Positions 59,510 through 64,000 of a stretch of DNA of 64,000 bases are shown here, in pieces (the first letter of the stretch is position 1; each line of letters begins with the position of its first letter). The stretch comes from Pithys albifrons albifrons (Eukaryota > Chordata > Aves > Passeriformes > Thamnophilidae), in contig NC_092462.1 in NCBI RefSeq assembly GCF_047495875.1, positions 42,259,669-42,323,668 on the forward strand, given 5' to 3'. A program made the position numbers and the translations under genes. The notes under the pieces were generated by a model that worked only from the letters and a program-made list of their open reading frames with translations, did not search any database and was not told the origin of the DNA.

Positions 59510-60320
59510 TGAGTAAATAGATGTGCAGGGAACAGGGATAATCAGCAGGACATGGTAGTGACAGGATACAGCTTGTATAGAAAGGTCAGACTAGGGCTAT
59601 AGCTATAGGGAAAGAGGCTATACACTCCATGCCAATAAAAGGAGCAAAATCAGCAAACTCCAACAACTAAAGCCAGATTTTTATAGACTTAAGATCTAAT
59701 TAGGAAAACAGTAGGATATTAATGCCCTCTGACCAGGATGGAGGCAGTTGCTATGCTAGGTTCAATTAGACAGCACTAAAGAGATTAAAAGTGAGAAATT
59801 TCTAACCAATTTGTTCCCACCCAGAAATAAGATCTAGCAGTCGTAATAACCCACAGAAGAATTGGTTCAGCACTCAAAAACTGTCAAGAAGCTGGTGGAC
59901 ATGCCAGAATGGAGCGCAAAGAACAGAATGGGAAGGGCTGCAATATGCCTCCCCATGATGACTCTTGTCTCATGTAACAGAAATGGCAAAGATCAAGAGA
60001 AGAGCAACAAACATAAGGAGAAATATGGAGCAATCCGGATGTTAGTGTGATTCAAAGATTCAAGTGACCAGGATTATCTAGGATGGAGAAGTGATAAACA
60101 ACAGAAAACAGTCAGATCAGAGAGAATACACAATTGTGAGCAGAGAGGAGTAGGGGTAGATTATTTTCTTTCTTTCCAAATATAAGGACTAGAGAGCATC
60201 AAGGGAAAGTAGCAGGTGGTGGATTTAAAGCAAACAGAAGAAGGTGGATCTTCATGCAGCAGGTAATTAGAGAGTGGGACATCCTGCTTTGAGGTGCCCG
60301 TAGTTCACAGGGGATCCAAA
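59510..60320 (+). mobile_element. Degraded old CR1-like sequence
   Basis: Around 60240-60310, TCTTCATGCAGCAGGTAATT, AGAGAGTGGGACATCCTGCTT and the following GGGGATCC region resemble the conserved 3' part of old CR1 copies (a GTGGAACTCCTTGCC-type phrase). The upstream text around 59990-60080 also recalls CR1. Divergence is high and the boundaries are rough. Confidence 0.4.
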
Positions 60321-60389
60321 ATAAAGCACATGTACATATTCACAGAGGGAAAAAAACCCATGGGGTCTGTTAAATGTTAAGACACCAGC

Positions 60390-63300
60390 TGTGCCTAAAG
60401 CAGCTCCCAAAGCCACAAATTTCTAGGAACTAGGAGCTCTTTGGTAGCCTTGGAAAAGGCCTGACTGGAAATACCTGCAAATGGCCCAGGGCAGGGGAGA
60501 TGTCCAGTGCTGCTTCAACACCTTCCTCCAAGCAAAGAGAAGAGTGGCTGGGGCTTGCTTTTGCCATGCTCAGTGACTGTTGTTGTTTTTAGTATGTGCT
60601 TTTAATTTGTTTACAGAATGAACCAGCTGTGAAAAAGACTGTAGTTTATCAGTAGATATTTTGCGGAAAAGATGCTTACCATAATTTTAATAATTTAAAT
60701 CACACTCAGAGGACTGCTTATTCACAAAGTGGCACTGCTGTGAATGACATTAATTGGGTTTGGTCAAAGAAAACACAGTTGGCTTCCCTGAGAAACACTA
60801 GCCGATCACTGAGCAGAATCTGCAGCTTGCTCTTGCCGTTTCTTCCTAACTTTCACCTGATCTCAGTGGATCATGTTTAAGGATCTTGATGAGGTGCATT
60901 CTGTGTGTTAAAAAAGACATTTGTTTCCACATCTTCTAGCATCACAAGTTCAGAGGATATAGCAGAAGTTAAATCTTCTTTTGCGATTTCTTTCTTAATG
61001 TTGAAAGGTAATGGGAAGGGGCAGCTTTTGTTTTCTAAACTTAACTTTCAGTGGTGATTCACTCCCTCCAAAAAGAGCCTTTATAGCTCTTTTGACTTGG
61101 CTGGTTCAATAAGACCTGGCAGCTTTAAAACCAGAAAAAATTAACCCAGAAGCATCATATATCCACAGCTTTTTCTCTGCAGAATTGCCAAAATTTGCAA
61201 CTCCCTTTTTTAACCACCTTCCTTAGGGATCCAGCTACTGGAATCAGCTGTTTCCATTAGCATCCTCCTTTTCCTTCACGAAAGAGTCACTATTGTGGCC
61301 TGGTCTTAATTTCTGTGAGGAAAAAATCCTTGAAACTGGGAATCCCTTAAGTTCCAGAACATAAATAAATAAACCATCCATCTCAATTTTAACGTTTAAT
61401 AATATTTTTGAAAATGTTAATAGCATTTATGACATTTTCTCTTTTTGCTGTTGTTGTGGGTTTCACCTTGTCTTTACATGGAGCTGACTATACCATTACT
61501 TTGGTTCTTAAAACCACTGTCACAGGCATTGGGACTATTCATACATAGAATTGGAGTAGCTGAATTTTCTAATGGAGATGGGCCCCAGACTTAGCTATTC
61601 ACCTACAGCTGACCTCTTTATTTTTCTGGTACATTAAAGCAGAAAAGCTAATTTGCATTACAAGCCAGTTATCAAGAAAATAAATCAGTTGCAAGAGTCC
61701 TATAATTCTTACTTTAACTGTATTACCCACATCTTCCTGAGTGCCTACACCCATTTTTAAATGTGATGCACAGTTAAATTTATTTTCAGTTTTAATTTGT
61801 CCTGTCAAAAATATTCTGATGCTGATGTAATCTCTTGCACTGATATTTTTAAACACTAGATAGTAAAGGCACCTTTCTTATTTAAAAAAACACACAACCC
61901 CCCCCAAAAAAGCTCATGAGATTTCTGATTATAGTTAAGAATTTGAAGTATCTGTATATTATTATAATACAAATAATCATTACTATTATTCCATTATACT
62001 AAGTAAAATGGAAGAGTGTCAGCTAACCCTTTAACAGCTTGTAATTTATTTCTTCTCTGAAATGAGTTTTATTTGTTGGAGGGTTTGGTTTTTTGTTTTT
62101 CATTTACTCTGTGTTTATACTGCTGTAAATAAAAGAATTCTCTGGGCTTTGGTGTTTCTGCAGTGTTCTAGAAGTATTTATGCTCATGTTAAAAATCATA
62201 GAAATAAAAGTCAAAGAAAAGCTTGTTGCTCTTTTTCTGCTTTTGCTATGGCCCCAGCCTTGTCATGGGAAAGGGGATGGGCAGAGCAGTGGACATCAGG
62301 AAGCATCTGCACACTGTTGCAAATGGAGCCCTGGAAACACAGCTGGGGGAAAAAAATTAACTCATGTATGTCCCAGTTGAGCAAATAGGCCTTTAAATAG
62401 ATGGACATGAGTAATTCCTCTCAAGTTCAGAGGGAACCTTCATGCATCTGAAGTTCTATATCCAGGCAGGAGTGTGTATGGGGAGAGCCTCCCACTTCTC
62501 TGTCCTTGCCCTCATTTTGCCCAGGTTTCTTAACTGAGGCTTTCTATGATCTTTCCCCCTTTGCTTCTCCTGCTATAATGGCTGCAGGGCAGTGTGTAGC
62601 TTGCTCAGGCTTATATGGCATACGGACTCCTGCCCCTTCCTGGTGGGGCTCAGCCACGTCATCTCAGGGGATGTGAGCATGGGCTGTGGGGCTCCTGGCC
62701 AGCTGCAGCAGGGCCCCATCCACAGTGGCAGTACTGTATGCCGGCAGCACCACCCCAGTGCTATTTGCTCAGCACAAAGTGGAAATTTCCTTAACGTGTT
62801 TCAGAGCTAATCCACCTGTGGGATGATTCCTTTGTCTTTGGTTGGGCTATGCCAGCAGGCAGACTTACCCTTGAGAGACTTAACCAGTTCTCTAAATCAG
62901 TGAGATTACTAAGAAATGAGATCGTAGAAGTGTTACTTCATTTTTACTGGTAATAACTAAAGTAATAACAACAGAAAACTGTTCCAGGATGGAAAAATCT
63001 ATTGGCTCAGACTGGATCTCTGAACAGTAGCTTCTCTAGACTGCAAACTAAAACTTTTCCATCACAACTTGAAGCCTCTTACACTTCCAGGAAGGCCATG
63101 TGCCCTCATTAAGGTGCTGCTTTAGCCAGCCCTTAGTGAACTTGGTCAGAAAGACAAAAGAGATAAAATAATAACCTGTGACAGACATCTACTAAGGAAT
63201 TTTTATACCTTCCCAATCCTATTGGTCTGACTGCAGCCAGGTGCTTCAGGAGTATAGGTAGGTGGGAAGAACCTGTCTTCTGAGCCAAAAACATATATAT

Positions 63301-64000
63301 GACAGAGAAGAACACTACTGAGGGATGTAATGCCTATTCATGTTACTTCTCACTGCTTTTATTTGGCTGCAGTACGTCAGCCCCCACCTCTGCTAGCTCA
63401 GCTGCTGTACACAATTTGTTTTCTTTAGTGTAAGAGAAGAAAGGGAACAAGGAATTTGCTTAACACCACCATTGTGAGACAGTTTTGGCCACTTGCATCT
63501 CTTGGCCTTTGCAGCAAAATTTAGAGAGGAAAGACATCCTTTAAAAACGTGTACAACATCTTGACATTTCAGGGCTGGAGTGGAGTTTGGCAGAGAAAAC
63601 CTGGATGGGAGCCAGGCTGCTCCAGCAGATCATACCTGAAAGTGATCCTTCTTAGCCCTGCTTTAATAGAGTGTTCTGCCAAAGTAGAAGCTTTTATGGC
63701 AATTTTCCCAGTGAAACTGAGGTAGAATATAAAGATAAGTGATATGTCAGAACAAATACTTTTTCTTCAGGATAATAATGAGATATTAAGAGCTTTGCTT
63801 CATATTGTGTGTAAACACATGATTTGATTTATTAATTCAAAACTTGTTTAAGTCAAGTCAATTCTCTTTCTTGAGGGGGAAGAGACTTTTCTCTTTTCAC
63901 CTTCCTGTTTGTAGTGGATTTTCACATATAAACTTTCCAAGGATACTCATTGCAAAAATGTTCACCAGACACATTCCCCCATCAGTCTGTCTGAAGCACA
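60390..64000. other. Intergenic stretch upstream of IRF2, nothing recognised
   Basis: No exon, RNA gene or clear repeat end was found on either strand. In mammals CASP3 lies on this side of IRF2, but none of its exons is seen here. Confidence 0.5.

Noticed and set aside
1..64000. CRISPR arrays, bacterial operons or phage systems
   Set aside because: Spliced vertebrate gene structure, CR1 elements and ERVs make this an avian nuclear sequence. No regular spaced repeats were found.

Overview
The window comes from a bird. Avian CR1 retrotransposon ends occur throughout, there are several avian-type retroviral LTRs, and the only host protein-coding gene is an intact interferon regulatory factor 2 (IRF2) gene read on the minus strand. 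The number and freshness of the ERVL-like LTRs suggest a songbird, but that is inference.

Layout from left to right. Positions 1-3546 hold the 5' part of a minus-strand endogenous retrovirus (ERV): LTR (2896-3546), tRNA-Lys1,2-type primer binding site (2873-2890), a long open gag-like frame (670-2796), then an in-frame UAG, after which pro-pol stays open to the window edge (1-669). Positions 3547-17600 are intergenic, with a short solo LTR (7239-7499), two CR1 copies in opposite orientation (8608-9158) and older repeat scraps. IRF2 fills 17.6-57.9 kb. Eight coding exons (38616 down to 18638) join without frame conflict into 346 codons, with a 3' UTR to about 17.6 kb. Intron 7 carries a 621-bp solo LTR and a CR1. 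The long intron 1 carries a very old CR1 (52575-55215) into which a solo LTR of the same family as the left-edge provirus has inserted (53523-54151).

The IRF2 promoter lies in a CpG island (about 56860-58450). It has a TATA-like box at 57747-57754 with GAAANNGAAA interferon-response-type elements on both sides, a long hairpin-forming inverted repeat and a GC-rich minisatellite. Just upstream (58458-58738) is a CpG-containing block with a plus-strand TATA and CCAAT arrangement, a perfect kappaB decamer and a 22-bp palindrome. Positions 58.7-64 kb are intergenic with old CR1 remains.

The most notable material is the ERV. Its polymerase looks like class III (ERVL), yet it has a Lys1,2 primer site. 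Gag ends at a UAG followed 10 nt later by a hairpin whose loop can pair downstream (a candidate readthrough pseudoknot), and Gag has N-terminal membrane segments and a six-fold 19-residue repeat. No second host gene and no structural RNA gene could be supported. All comparisons with known families are from memory, without database searches.
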